From Alphaproteobacteria bacterium (GTDB taxonomy: Bacteria; Pseudomonadota; Alphaproteobacteria; Micropepsales; Micropepsaceae), in NCBI GenBank assembly GCA_026400305.1, contig JAPLPI010000072.1, positions 1 to 15,541 on the forward strand: a stretch of 15,541 nucleotides of DNA, read 5' to 3'. Under the pieces are notes generated by a model. It did not search any database. It had not been told where the DNA came from and saw only the letters and a list, made by a program, of their open reading frames with translations. Shown here in pieces: positions 1-6,608 of this stretch (its first letter is position 1; the number at the start of each line of letters is the position of its first letter). A program made the translations under genes and the position numbers.

Positions 1-1
1 G

Positions 2-1501
2 CGCCTGCGCGCCGGTGGCCGTTACCTGGGCAGCGCCATGGCGTGGAGCGCGCCGCAGCATCTGGCCGCCTTTGGTCCGCAAAGCCCGTTCAACGGATTG
101 GAGATCGCTTCTGAAGTCACGGTGTCGCGCCAGATCCTGGCAGAACCGTCCGCCGAACTTTCGGGCCGCACCTGGGCGCAGCTTGCCGATGGCACGCCGC
201 TCATCACTGCACAGGCGATGGGTTCGGGCTGGATCGTCTTGTTCCACACCGCCGCCAGTCCCGGCTGGTCGTCGCTGCCACTGTCGGGTCTGTATGTCGA
301 GATGCTCAAGCGCCTGCTGGCGCTGTCGGCCGGCACCCCGGCGCGCGAACTGGCGGGGCTGACCACCTTGCCGCCGTTGTCGCTGCTGGATGGTTTCGGC
401 CACACCATACCGCCCACCGCCGATGTCGCGCCGCTGCCCGCGCATGATTTCTCGAAGCAACGCGTTTCACCCCAGCATCCGGCCGGCCTGTATGGCGCCC
501 ATGAAGTGGAAAGCGCGCTGAACGTGATGCACACGGGCGATCATCTGTCGCTGCTAGCCGATGGCGGCCAGGCCTATGGCAACACCCATGCCCGTGCGCT
601 GGCGCCCTACCTGCTAGCCGCCGCGCTGCTGCTGCTGTTGCTGGATTGTATCGTCTCGTTGTGGCTGCGCGGCTTTACGCCCCGCAAGCTGAAATTCGTG
701 GCCACCGCGCTGCTGATTTTCCTGTCTGTGCCGCATGCCCGCGCCGATGACGCGATGAACATGAAGGCGGCGCTGGATACGCGTCTTGCTTACATAAAGA
801 CCGGTCTGTCGGACGTGGACACCACCAGCCTGCAAGGCCTGACGGGGCTGGGCATGGCCTTGAAGGCGCGCACCTCCTACGAGCCGATGGAGCCCTTGGG
901 CCTGGACCCGGAGCGCGACGATCTTTCGCTCTATCCCCTGCTCTACTGGCCGATGGACCCGCGCGAGAAATCCCTGTCGCCCAAGGCGCTGTCGCGCGTT
1001 GGCGAATATATGAGGAATGGAGGCACCATCCTGTTCGACACCCGCGACCTCACCCTGGGCGCGATGCGCGGCGCCGCATCGCCGGGCGAACAGACTTTGC
1101 GGCGGCTGACCGGCGGCCTGGACCTGCCGCCGCTGGAGCAGGTGCCCGCCGATCATGTGCTGAGCAAGGCCTTTTATATCCTGCACGACTTTCCCGGCCG
1201 CTGGACCGGCGGGCGGACATGGGTGGAAGCCCTGCCGCCCGCGCCAAAGAATGGCGCGCCACCGGCGCGCGGCGGCGATGGCGTGTCGCCGGTGATCATC
1301 AGCGGCAACGACCTGGCCAGCGCCTGGGCGGTGGATGCGAACGGCCATTTCCAGACCACGCCGTCGCCGGGCGGCGAGATCCAGCGCGAGATAGCGTTCC
1401 GCTTCGGCATCAACCTGGTAATGTATGCACTGACTGGCAACTACAAGACCGATGTGGTGCATGCCCCTGCCTTGCTGCAACGGCTGGGGAATGAGCGATG
1501 A
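2..1501 (+). CDS. DUF4159 domain-containing membrane protein, C-terminal part (5' end outside window)
   Basis: The reading frame is open from base 2, and the first visible Met (38-40) lies inside a continuing coding frame, so the true start is upstream. The visible part is 499 residues. It opens with a glutamine amidotransferase-like segment, as in long alphaproteobacterial DUF4159 proteins. A hydrophobic helix rich in Leu/Ala follows at about bases 608-668. A second hydrophobic stretch ends in Ala-Arg-Ala before an Asp-rich start (about 700-750), then comes the DUF4159 domain with the motifs LYPLLYWPMDP and NGGTILFDTRD. From family knowledge, such proteins sit in operons with a MoxR ATPase, a DUF58 protein and VWA proteins; the biochemical role is not established. 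Its TGA overlaps the next start codon (ATGA), implying translational coupling. Family assignment is confident, function unknown. Confidence 0.85.
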   Translation, partial: RLRAGGRYLGSAMAWSAPQHLAAFGPQSPFNGLEIASEVTVSRQILAEPSAELSGRTWAQLADGTPLITAQAMGSGWIVLFHTAASPGWSSLPLSGLYVEMLKRLLALSAGTPARELAGLTTLPPLSLLDGFGHTIPPTADVAPLPAHDFSKQRVSPQHPAGLYGAHEVESALNVMHTGDHLSLLADGGQAYGNTHARALAPYLLAAALLLLLLDCIVSLWLRGFTPRKLKFVATALLIFLSVPHARADDAMNMKAALDTRLAYIKTGLSDVDTTSLQGLTGLGMALKARTSYEPMEPLGLDPERDDLSLYPLLYWPMDPREKSLSPKALSRVGEYMRNGGTILFDTRDLTLGAMRGAASPGEQTLRRLTGGLDLPPLEQVPADHVLSKAFYILHDFPGRWTGGRTWVEALPPAPKNGAPPARGGDGVSPVIISGNDLASAWAVDANGHFQTTPSPGGEIQREIAFRFGINLVMYALTGNYKTDVVHAPALLQRLGNER

Positions 1502-3558
1502 CTAGGCTGGCTTTCACGCCCGTCATTCCGGTGTCGCTGCTGACCGCGCTGGCGGTGGTGGCGTTGCTGCTCACCGCTTATGCCTTTTATATGCGCGCAC
1601 GGGGCGCCTGGGCGCGTGGACTTGCCTTTGCGGTCCTGATCTTCGCGCTGGCCGGACCGCTGCTGGTGAAAGAGAAGCGCGCACCCCTGTACGATGTGGC
1701 TGTGATCGTCACCGACCGTTCGCAAAGCATGTCCCTGGGCAAGCGCGCCCAGCAGGCGGAAGCCGCACGGGCGCAAATCAAGCGCATGCTGACGCAGCAG
1801 CCGGGCCTGGTGGTGCGCGAGACATCTGTCACCACCACCGCCACCGGCGCGAACAACGGCACCCAGGCCATTGCCGCCCTGAATGCGGCGCTGGCGGATG
1901 TGCCGCAGGGCCGCGTGGCCGGCGCGATCCTTATTACCGATGGCCAAGTGCATGATGCACCCGCGCCCGAAAGTATCAACCTGAAGGCTCCGCTGCAGGT
2001 GCTGGTGGCGGGCGGTCGCGGCGAGCGAGACCGCAAGCTGACGGTGGTCAATGCGGCACGTTTCGCCATTGTCGGCCAGGCCGCCACCGTGCAGTTGCGC
2101 GTCGACGATCTGGGCGGCAGCGGCGAGGCCAGCGCGGTGCTGGACATCCATATCGACGGCAAAACCTTCGGCTCGCGCATGGTGCCGATTGGCAAGGACA
2201 CCGACATCAAGGTGCCGGTGGCGCATGAAGGTGAAACCCTGGTCGAACTGTCGGCGGGACAGGGCCCGGCCGAACTGACGATGCAGAACAACCGCGCGGT
2301 GGTTACCGTGTCGGGCATCCGTGACCGGCTGCGGGTACTGCTGGTGTCGGGCGAGCCGCATGCCGGCGAACGGGTGTGGCGCAATCTTTTGAAGGCCGAT
2401 CCGTCGGTGGATCTGGTGCACTTCACCATCCTGCGTCCTCCGGACAAGCAGGATTCCACGCCCATCAATGAACTCTCGCTGATCGCCTTCCCCTCGCGCG
2501 AGCTGTTCCAGGAAAAACTCGGCTCGTTCGACCTGGTCGTGTTCGATCGCTATCGCGAGCGCGGCGTGCTCCCGCTGGCCTATTTCCAGAACCTGGCGTC
2601 GTACGTCCAAGATGGCGGAGCGCTGCTGATTTCATCCGGCCCCGAATTCGCCGGGCCGGAAAGCATCTATCGCACGCCGCTCAGCCAGGTCCTTCCGGTG
2701 CAGCCCACCGGCCAGATCGTCACCGGTCCGTTCAAGCCCATCGTCACAGCCGATGGCCTGGCCCACCCCGTCACGCGGGAACTGCCGGGCCGCAACCAGG
2801 ACAAGACGCCGCCTACCTGGGGCCGCTGGTTCCGCCTGATCGGCTCCAACAAGATTGCCGGCCAGACCGTGATGGCGAGCGGCGCCGGCCAGCCTTTGCT
2901 GGTGCTGGACCGTGTCGGCAAGGGCCGCATCGCCGAACTGATGAGCGACCAGACATGGCTGTGGGCGCGCGGCTTTGAAGGCGGCGGGCCGCAGGCCGAA
3001 CTGCTGCGCCGGTTGGCGCACTGGCTGATGAAGGAGCCGGAACTGGAATCGGAAATGCTGTCGGCCGCCATCGTGGGCGACAAGCTGCAGCTCACCCGCC
3101 GCGCTATGGCGGCGCAGACGCCGGTCGTGACCCTGACCATGCCGTCCGGAAAAAGCACCAGCCTGCCGCTGACCAAGGCCGAACCAGGCATCTGGCGCGC
3201 CGAGGCCAAGGCCATCGAGCTGGGCCTTTACCGCGCCACGGACGGCATCCTGTCCGCCGTGGCCGCGGCGGGGCCGCTCAATCCGAAGGAAGTGGCCGAC
3301 ATGCGCGCCACCGACGAAGTGTTGAAACCCGATGCACAGGCCAGCGGCGGCAGCGTGCATTGGCTGGAAGACGGCGTGCCGGACATCCGCCGCGTCGATA
3401 CGGGCGACACCGCAAGCGGTTCAAACTGGATCGGGCTGCGCAGCAATGGCGCTTACCGCGTCACCGCCCTAGAACAGGAAAAGCTGCTGCCGCAATGGCT
3501 GGCACTGCTGATCATCGTGGGAGCGCTGCTGCTAGCTTGGAGACTCGAGGGTCGTTAG
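1498..3558 (+). CDS. Large membrane-anchored protein with VWA-like segment, MoxR/DUF58/DUF4159-type operon
   Basis: A 686-residue protein starting in an ATGA overlap with the DUF4159 gene; GGGGAA just upstream may act as ribosome binding site. Two hydrophobic helices lie at residues ~10-28 and ~38-56, and one at ~665-682 near the C-terminus. The bulk is therefore probably periplasmic, held by both ends. After the N-terminal helices comes a VWA-like segment with a MIDAS-type DRSQS motif (Asp near residue 72) and a later ITDGQ (near 146). The middle resembles the class I glutamine amidotransferase-like fold seen in this family (LRVLLVSGEP, then LVVFDRY and GGALLISSGPEF), but no catalytic Cys-His-Glu triad is evident. 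The gene is the last of its operon here. A role in envelope or metal-dependent assembly alongside the MoxR ATPase is inference. Confidence 0.8.
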   Translation: MTRLAFTPVIPVSLLTALAVVALLLTAYAFYMRARGAWARGLAFAVLIFALAGPLLVKEKRAPLYDVAVIVTDRSQSMSLGKRAQQAEAARAQIKRMLTQQPGLVVRETSVTTTATGANNGTQAIAALNAALADVPQGRVAGAILITDGQVHDAPAPESINLKAPLQVLVAGGRGERDRKLTVVNAARFAIVGQAATVQLRVDDLGGSGEASAVLDIHIDGKTFGSRMVPIGKDTDIKVPVAHEGETLVELSAGQGPAELTMQNNRAVVTVSGIRDRLRVLLVSGEPHAGERVWRNLLKADPSVDLVHFTILRPPDKQDSTPINELSLIAFPSRELFQEKLGSFDLVVFDRYRERGVLPLAYFQNLASYVQDGGALLISSGPEFAGPESIYRTPLSQVLPVQPTGQIVTGPFKPIVTADGLAHPVTRELPGRNQDKTPPTWGRWFRLIGSNKIAGQTVMASGAGQPLLVLDRVGKGRIAELMSDQTWLWARGFEGGGPQAELLRRLAHWLMKEPELESEMLSAAIVGDKLQLTRRAMAAQTPVVTLTMPSGKSTSLPLTKAEPGIWRAEAKAIELGLYRATDGILSAVAAAGPLNPKEVADMRATDEVLKPDAQASGGSVHWLEDGVPDIRRVDTGDTASGSNWIGLRSNGAYRVTALEQEKLLPQWLALLIIVGALLLAWRLEGR

Positions 3559-3578
3559 CCGACCCCGGCGCCGTTAGC

Positions 3579-4100
3579 TCATACCGCGTAATCGAGCTGC
3601 GCCCGGCGCACTTCGCCCGACAGGTTCAATATCTCGCCCGCCTTCAGTGACAAGCCGAGAATTCGGTTCTGGTCCACCGGCCCGGGAAACTTCACCCGTC
3701 CCGGCGGCAGGCGCGAAAATCCGATCTTGGCGTAATAGGGCTCATCGCCCACCAGGATGATGCCGCGCCACGGACCTTGTTGGGCTGCCGCGATCCCGGC
3801 CTGCATCAAGGCGATGCCGATGCCGCGGCCGCGCTGGTTGCCTTCCACCGCCAGCGGCCCCAGCAGCAATTCTTCATGTCCGCCGATACGCACGGGCCAG
3901 AAACGCACCGAGCCGCGCAGCACACCGTCTTCCACCGCGACAAAAGACAGGCCTGCCAACGGCTTCACACCTTCGCGCAACCGGTAGGCGGATTTGGCAA
4001 AACGCCCGGGCCCGAATCCTTCAGCGTTCAATGCCTCAATGCCAGCATCGTCGTCGGTATTTTCCAGGCGGATCTGCCAGGCTGGCATGAGTGCGTTCAT
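3579..4100 (-). CDS. GNAT family N-acetyltransferase (YhbS-like)
   Basis: A 173-residue acyl-CoA N-acyltransferase beginning MNALMPAW. The GNAT core is visible. FVAVEDGVLRGSVRFWPV forms the beta2-beta3 region. LLLGPLAVEGNQRGRGIG is the beta4/acetyl-CoA motif A (QRGRGIG pyrophosphate-binding loop). PYYAKIGFSRL is the usual C-terminal Tyr-containing motif. Substrate is unknown; YhbS-like members are mostly uncharacterised. I chose the ATG at 4100 because the only longer option is a TTG at 4136 with no better ribosome site; an ATG at 4088 is also possible. It lies 37 bp behind the broken NUDIX gene on the same strand, probably in one transcript, and converges with the preceding operon 20 bp away without an obvious terminator. 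Confidence 0.85.
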   Translation of the reverse strand: MNALMPAWQIRLENTDDDAGIEALNAEGFGPGRFAKSAYRLREGVKPLAGLSFVAVEDGVLRGSVRFWPVRIGGHEELLLGPLAVEGNQRGRGIGIALMQAGIAAAQQGPWRGIILVGDEPYYAKIGFSRLPPGRVKFPGPVDQNRILGLSLKAGEILNLSGEVRRAQLDYAV

Positions 4101-4137
4101 GGAACTTTCGCTAATCGCCCCCTGTGCAAAAGGCAAG

Positions 4138-4495
4138 CTACCAATAGTGGGAAGACGGTGCGGCGCCGGTCAGTTCCTGAAGCCGGCGCAAGGTGGCGGG
4201 GGGGTGCAGCCATCAGGCGGCGCGAGAGGATCGGTGAAATATACGTCACGGATTTCCAGGTTGGGCTTAAAGTCCACCGCGGTGACCCAACCGGCCTTGC
4301 GGGTATAAAGCGCGAAAAACTTGGCTTCCCCGCCCACCAGGCCCACTTCCTCAGCCAGTTCCCGCAGGATGGGCGCCTGAGCCGCCTCACCCCGGCCGTA
4401 TAGCGCTGCCGCACCAGCAGGGCCCGCCCCTGATCGTCATAGATCGCCGCCGCCACGCCAAAAGAAGTGGGCGCCCACAGCACCCGCAGGGTCAT
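4138..4495 (-). pseudogene. NUDIX hydrolase, internal deletion plus frameshift
   Basis: Reading down from ATG at 4495, frame one gives a good NUDIX N-terminus (FGVAAAIYDDQGRALLVRQ, then RYTAG). There the segment that should read W-x-LPGGGVE-x-GE is missing, and reading resumes in another frame at GEAAQAPILRELAEEVGL, the second half of the Nudix box (RELAEEVGL fits REUxEExGU). That frame continues through NLEIRDVYFTDPLAPPDG. A run of seven G on the + strand (4198-4204) then shifts it again; removing one base restores TPATLRRLQELTG and a TAG at 4138-4140. The Nudix box has lost its GG-x5-E half, which carries the conserved glycines and first Glu, so no active pyrophosphohydrolase can be made. 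The homopolymer shift could be sequencing error; the box deletion is harder to dismiss. Confidence 0.8.
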
Positions 4496-4659
4496 TTACG
4501 CCCGTAAGACGATAAGTCTTAACACCCGTTAAATATTTCTGCCGGTCACTGTCCTGTAACGGTTCAATAACCCCTTAAATGTAACCTGCGGTAGAAAGTT
4601 TAGCCTGGCGGCTATTCACCATCGCGGAAATTCCGCTTGTGTCCAGGGCGTAAGAACCA

Positions 4660-4863
4660 ATGTCGGGTGCCGGTTTTGAGAGCATGAAAGCGCTCATTGT
4701 CGAGAACAATGCGCATATGCGCTCGCTCCTGCGGGTACTGCTCAATTCCATTGGCATCAAGGAAATCGCCGAGGCGGCCAACGGCCAGGCCGCCATCGAC
4801 TCGCTGCGCGAACGCAAGTCCGCCGCCGCCCAACGGCACGATCAGGGTATCCAGCTAGGGTAA
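4660..4863 (+). pseudogene. Response-regulator receiver domain, N-terminal fragment
   Basis: The start of a CheY-like receiver is clear: MKALIVENNAHMRSLL from an ATG at 4684 (a longer ATG at 4660 is possible), then LLNSIGIKEIAEAANGQAAIDSL. It has the first beta strand, an Asn-Asn pair where the acidic Glu/Asp pocket normally lies, helix 1 and beta 2. Receiver similarity ends around base 4818, before the strand that would carry the phospho-accepting Asp. From there the bases read as threonine dehydratase on the opposite strand, and the frame closes at 4863. The product would be about 60 residues and could not be phosphorylated. I read it as a deletion or rearrangement remnant. Replacement of the usual acidic pocket by Asn suggests that even the intact ancestor may have been an atypical receiver. 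Confidence 0.7.
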
Positions 4864-5080
4864 TCCTCCAGCACCTCCTTCGCGCAGGTGCCCTGGCCCG
4901 CGATCACTTTGGCGTCGTCATAGGGATGAATGAAGGTCAGGCCCTGTTCGGCCGCGATGCGGCGCACTTCGGCATCTACTACCACCAGGATTTCGCCGTG
5001 CAGGATGACGGTGGCGCCGAAGTGGCTTTGATATCGGCAAAGGTGCGCGCGGCGGTCACAGACCTTATCCTTTGCCAAGG
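4816..5080 (-). pseudogene. Threonine/serine dehydratase-like PLP enzyme, frameshifted internal fragment
   Basis: On the minus strand one frame reads HFGATVILHGE, then RRIAAEQGLTFIHPYDD and VIAGQGT, the central region of fold-type II PLP-dependent threonine dehydratases. Near 4858 the frame shifts, and the next codons read LDTLIVPLGGGGL, the glycine loop that binds the PLP phosphate. Beyond that loop the similarity stops at the junction with the response-regulator fragment (about 4818). Upstream, the match fades near 5026 with another probable shift. The catalytic-lysine N-terminal part and the whole C-terminal half are absent, so this is debris. Intact enzymes of this type make 2-oxobutanoate from threonine. 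A tRNA lies just beyond its upstream edge. Family call is good, exact subfamily uncertain. Confidence 0.7.
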
Positions 5081-5086
5081 TTCCGG

Positions 5087-5123
5087 CATTTATTCCCGTT
5101 CGCGGTGCGAACGGGAATAAATG
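5087..5123. repeat. Perfect 17-bp inverted repeat abutting the tRNA 3' end
   Basis: Left arm 5087-5103 and right arm 5107-5123 are exact reverse complements (cores TTCCCGTTCGC and GCGAACGGGAA) separated by GGT. On the tRNA strand the hairpin begins immediately at the 3' CCA and overlaps two of its bases. No U-run follows, so it is not a textbook rho-independent terminator. It may be a tRNA-trailer processing or transcription-stop structure, or an inserted palindromic element. Confidence 0.8.
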
Positions 5124-5196
5124 GTAGCAGCGGCAGGATTTGAACCTGCGACCAAAGGATTATGATTCCCCTACTCTACCACTGAGCTACGCTGCC
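5122..5196 (-). tRNA. tRNA-Met (anticodon CAT), elongator type likely
   Basis: Read on the minus strand, the 75-nt sequence folds into a complete cloverleaf. Acceptor GGCAGCG pairs with CGCTGCT, with a G1-U72 wobble. The D arm is GCTC/GAGT, the anticodon stem GGGGA/TCCTT encloses loop ATCATAA, the variable loop is TGGTC, and the T arm is GCAGG-TTCAAAT-CCTGC. Discriminator A and a genome-encoded CCA follow. Anticodon CAT could be elongator Met or Ile2 (lysidine-modified). The TA at positions 8-9 and the G1-U72 end fit elongator Met as I recall it from related bacteria, but I cannot run a classifier. It is not an initiator, because the anticodon stem lacks three G-C pairs. Confidence 0.9.
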
Positions 5197-5310
5197 AAGC
5201 CGGGACGGACCGCTTGTCGGTCCGGGCGCGGGGTTTAGTCCGCCCCCCTTGGGACTGTCAAGTTTTCGCAATTTTCGGCAGCCAGCAGGCCTGTATTTGC
5301 TGGGTTTCGG

Positions 5311-5463
5311 TTAGCTGGCGCTGTCCTCGGGCGGAGTGGCCTGCTCGGCTTTGCGCCGTGCGGTTTCCTCGGCGCGCCGATCGGCTTTTTCCTTCACCTT
5401 GGCGGCCTGGGCGCGTTCGCGCTGCAAGCGGTCCTGCGAATAGTTGGGGGGTCTGGGCGCCAT
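5311..5463 (-). CDS. Small highly charged hypothetical protein (50 aa)
   Basis: A 50-residue protein starting MAPRPPNYSQDRLQRERA and continuing as a lysine-, arginine-, glutamate- and alanine-rich helix (AKVKEKADRRAEETARRKAE) with an acidic tail. I recognise the general type, short MA-x-RxPNYxQDR proteins in alphaproteobacteria, but no function. The start at 5463 follows AGGA at a suitable distance and lies 4 bp after the stop of the upstream gene on the same strand, so the two are very likely co-transcribed. No membrane segment or Cys is present. It could be a nucleic-acid or ribosome-associated helix; that is speculation. Confidence 0.65.
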   Translation of the reverse strand: MAPRPPNYSQDRLQRERAQAAKVKEKADRRAEETARRKAEQATPPEDSAS

Positions 5464-5467
5464 CTCT

Positions 5468-5770
5468 CTATTCCTGGGACACGTGTTCGCGGGCTTCGTC
5501 AGGCCGGGCAGCCAGTGCCCAGACTTCACCCGCCTTTTCGGCAGGACGATAAAACAGTGCCGTGCCGGACGCGCCATCGCCGCTGCAGAACTGGCGGAAA
5601 GTACGTTCCACATCGGCTTCCAGCTTGAGCGGGATCTCGCGCGCAACGGCCTCGCGCCCCTTGCGGATGGCGCGCATCACCGACCAGCGCCGCAGCCCTG
5701 CGGGATGGGGCGCCAATGCGGCGACCAGTTCTTCCACGATGGTTGCGCGCGGTGCGCGGTCACGTGACAT
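5468..5770 (-). CDS. Conserved hypothetical protein (100 aa)
   Basis: A 100-residue protein beginning MSRDRAPRATIVEELVAAL. A strong ribosome site (AAAGGAG, 7 nt before the ATG) supports the start at 5770. The core has a winged-helix feel: LRRWSVMRAIRKGR, then a segment rich in Glu and Leu (PLKLEADVERTFRQFC) and a short C-terminal strand ending GEVWAL. The pattern resembles small DNA-binding-like hypothetical proteins of alphaproteobacteria, but I do not recognise a named family. One cysteine, no signal peptide. It begins just downstream of the cspA terminator and is followed 4 bp later by the 50-residue gene, with which it forms a two-gene unit. Confidence 0.65.
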   Translation of the reverse strand: MSRDRAPRATIVEELVAALAPHPAGLRRWSVMRAIRKGREAVAREIPLKLEADVERTFRQFCSGDGASGTALFYRPAEKAGEVWALAARPDEAREHVSQE

Positions 5771-5787
5771 GGAATCTCCTTTGCGGG

Positions 5788-5830
5788 AAAAACAAAACAG
5801 GCGGCGAAGACGTTGGTCTTCAGCCGCCTG
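5788..5830 (-). terminator. Rho-independent terminator of cspA
   Basis: Arms 5798-5811 and 5816-5830 pair over 14 bp with one bulged base around a GTTG loop. On the minus strand the stem is followed by TTTTGTTTTT. It begins 15 bp past the cspA stop codon and separates cspA from the two small genes downstream. Confidence 0.85.
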
Positions 5831-5844
5831 CCCTGTTCAATGAT

Positions 5845-6048
5845 TTAGGCGTTCTGCAGGTTCACGGCCTTGGAACCCTTGGCGTCGGGCTGGATGTCGA
5901 AGGAAAGCTTCTGGCCTTCCGACAACGAGGTCATGCCCGCGGCTTCCAGAGCGGTGGCGTGAACGAACACGTCCTTGGCGCCGCCTTCCGGTGCGATGAA
6001 GCCAAAACCCTTGGCGGAATTGAAGAACTTTACGGTTCCGATAGTCAT
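5845..6048 (-). CDS. cspA: Cold-shock protein, CspA family
   Basis: A 67-residue single cold-shock domain, the usual length for the family. RNP1 is KGFGFI (residues 13-18) and RNP2 is VFVHA (27-31); the aromatic residues that stack on single-stranded RNA or DNA are in place. Such proteins act in the cytoplasm as RNA chaperones that melt secondary structure. The ATG at 6048 follows AAGGA at 8 nt. About 220 bp separate it from the next gene upstream on the same strand, leaving room for the long 5' leader common to csp genes, although no specific cold-box was recognised. A strong terminator follows, so it is probably monocistronic. Which csp paralogue this is cannot be told from sequence. Confidence 0.95.
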   Translation of the reverse strand: MTIGTVKFFNSAKGFGFIAPEGGAKDVFVHATALEAAGMTSLSEGQKLSFDIQPDAKGSKAVNLQNA

Positions 6049-6247
6049 GATGATGTCCTTTGCAAATGATCATCCGGACGGATGTCAGGAAGGCGAAAAC
6101 ATCAATTCGGGAAGTGTCTGGGCCAGGCGCGCGCGAGGCGGGTCGGGATTGGCGCTTCTTCTGGAGCAGTCGCACAACTAACATGCACCTTTATCGGGCA
6201 CAATACAAGCTGCGCTGGACCAGGGTGAGCCGAGGACGCAAAGAAGT

Positions 6248-6269
6248 GCGCCAATAGCGGGATTGGCGC
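6248..6269. repeat. Short inverted repeat after the DUF2892 remnant
   Basis: GCGCCAAT (6248-6255) and ATTGGCGC (6262-6269) are exact complements with a 6-base loop, directly after the final stop (6271) of the DUF2892 remnant on the minus strand. It may be a weak terminator; there is no real U-run. The rest of 6049-6247 holds no gene that I can support and probably contains the cspA promoter and leader. Confidence 0.5.
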
Positions 6270-6270
6270 G

Positions 6271-6492
6271 TCAGTGGCCTGTCCTGATGCCGACGAGGCT
6301 GTAGGCCAGACAATAGCGAATGGCAGCCGTCAGGATGGCCACCACGCCGATCCAGCCCACCCAGTTCCATCCTGTAGCCGGAAAGTCAAGTTAAAGGGCA
6401 TAGGCCAGCAGAAGAAGGCCAAGGATTGCCCGGGCAATCCTGTCCATGCTTCCCATGTTTTGTCTCATGCGGTTTGCTCTTTTTCTTTTCAT
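6271..6492 (-). pseudogene. DUF2892 (YgaP-type transmembrane) protein interrupted by an in-frame stop
   Basis: From an ATG at 6468 (or 6492, preceded closely by AGGA) the frame reads MRQNMGSMDRIARAILGLLL, a typical DUF2892 start, then LAYAL and a TAA at 6391-6393. Reading on in the same frame gives GWNWVGWIGVVAILTAAIRYC and LAYSLVGIRTGH before TGA at 6271-6273. This is the expected second helix and C-terminal part of this roughly 65-residue two-helix membrane family. The family's usual C-P-x-Y motif appears as C-L-A-Y, and the terminal Cys is absent. One substitution therefore split the gene, and the conserved motif has drifted too, which favours real decay over a sequencing error. Intact members are small inner-membrane proteins of unclear role, sometimes fused to rhodanese domains. 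Confidence 0.75.
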
Positions 6493-6548
6493 TTTTTCCT
6501 CGGCGCGTGCGCCATGACCCGCGTAAGGCCGCAAAAGCCTGTTGCGCC

Positions 6549-6592
6549 GGCTATGGACAATCCCATGCCCGCCATTGGGATTGTCCATAGCC
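6549..6592. repeat. Perfect 17-bp inverted repeat downstream of mnmA
   Basis: GGCTATGGACAATCCCA at 6549-6565 and its exact complement at 6576-6592 enclose a 10-base loop. It starts 17 bp after the mnmA stop on the minus strand. No U-run follows on either strand. It may terminate or stabilise the mnmA transcript, or be a palindromic repeat element. Confidence 0.75.
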
Positions 6593-6608
6593 ATCGGCCC
6601 GTGCGGTT

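Noticed and set aside
1441..2610. 389-codon open frame on the minus strand
   Set aside because: Antisense to the VWA-type gene, rich in His/Arg/Gln with no domain pattern; an effect of high GC. The same applies to the long minus frame at 614-1480.
3540..3590. GTTAGC direct repeat and GGCGCC palindrome between convergent genes
   Set aside because: Too short and without a T-run; not convincing as a terminator or attachment site.
4519..4532. TTAA pair as a CtrA box upstream of the response-regulator fragment
   Set aside because: Spacing is six bases, not seven, and the downstream gene is a remnant.
5206..5224. 7-bp hairpin CGGACCG/CGGTCCG between the 50-residue gene and the tRNA
   Set aside because: Short stem without a T-run on either strand; no basis to call a terminator or an operator.
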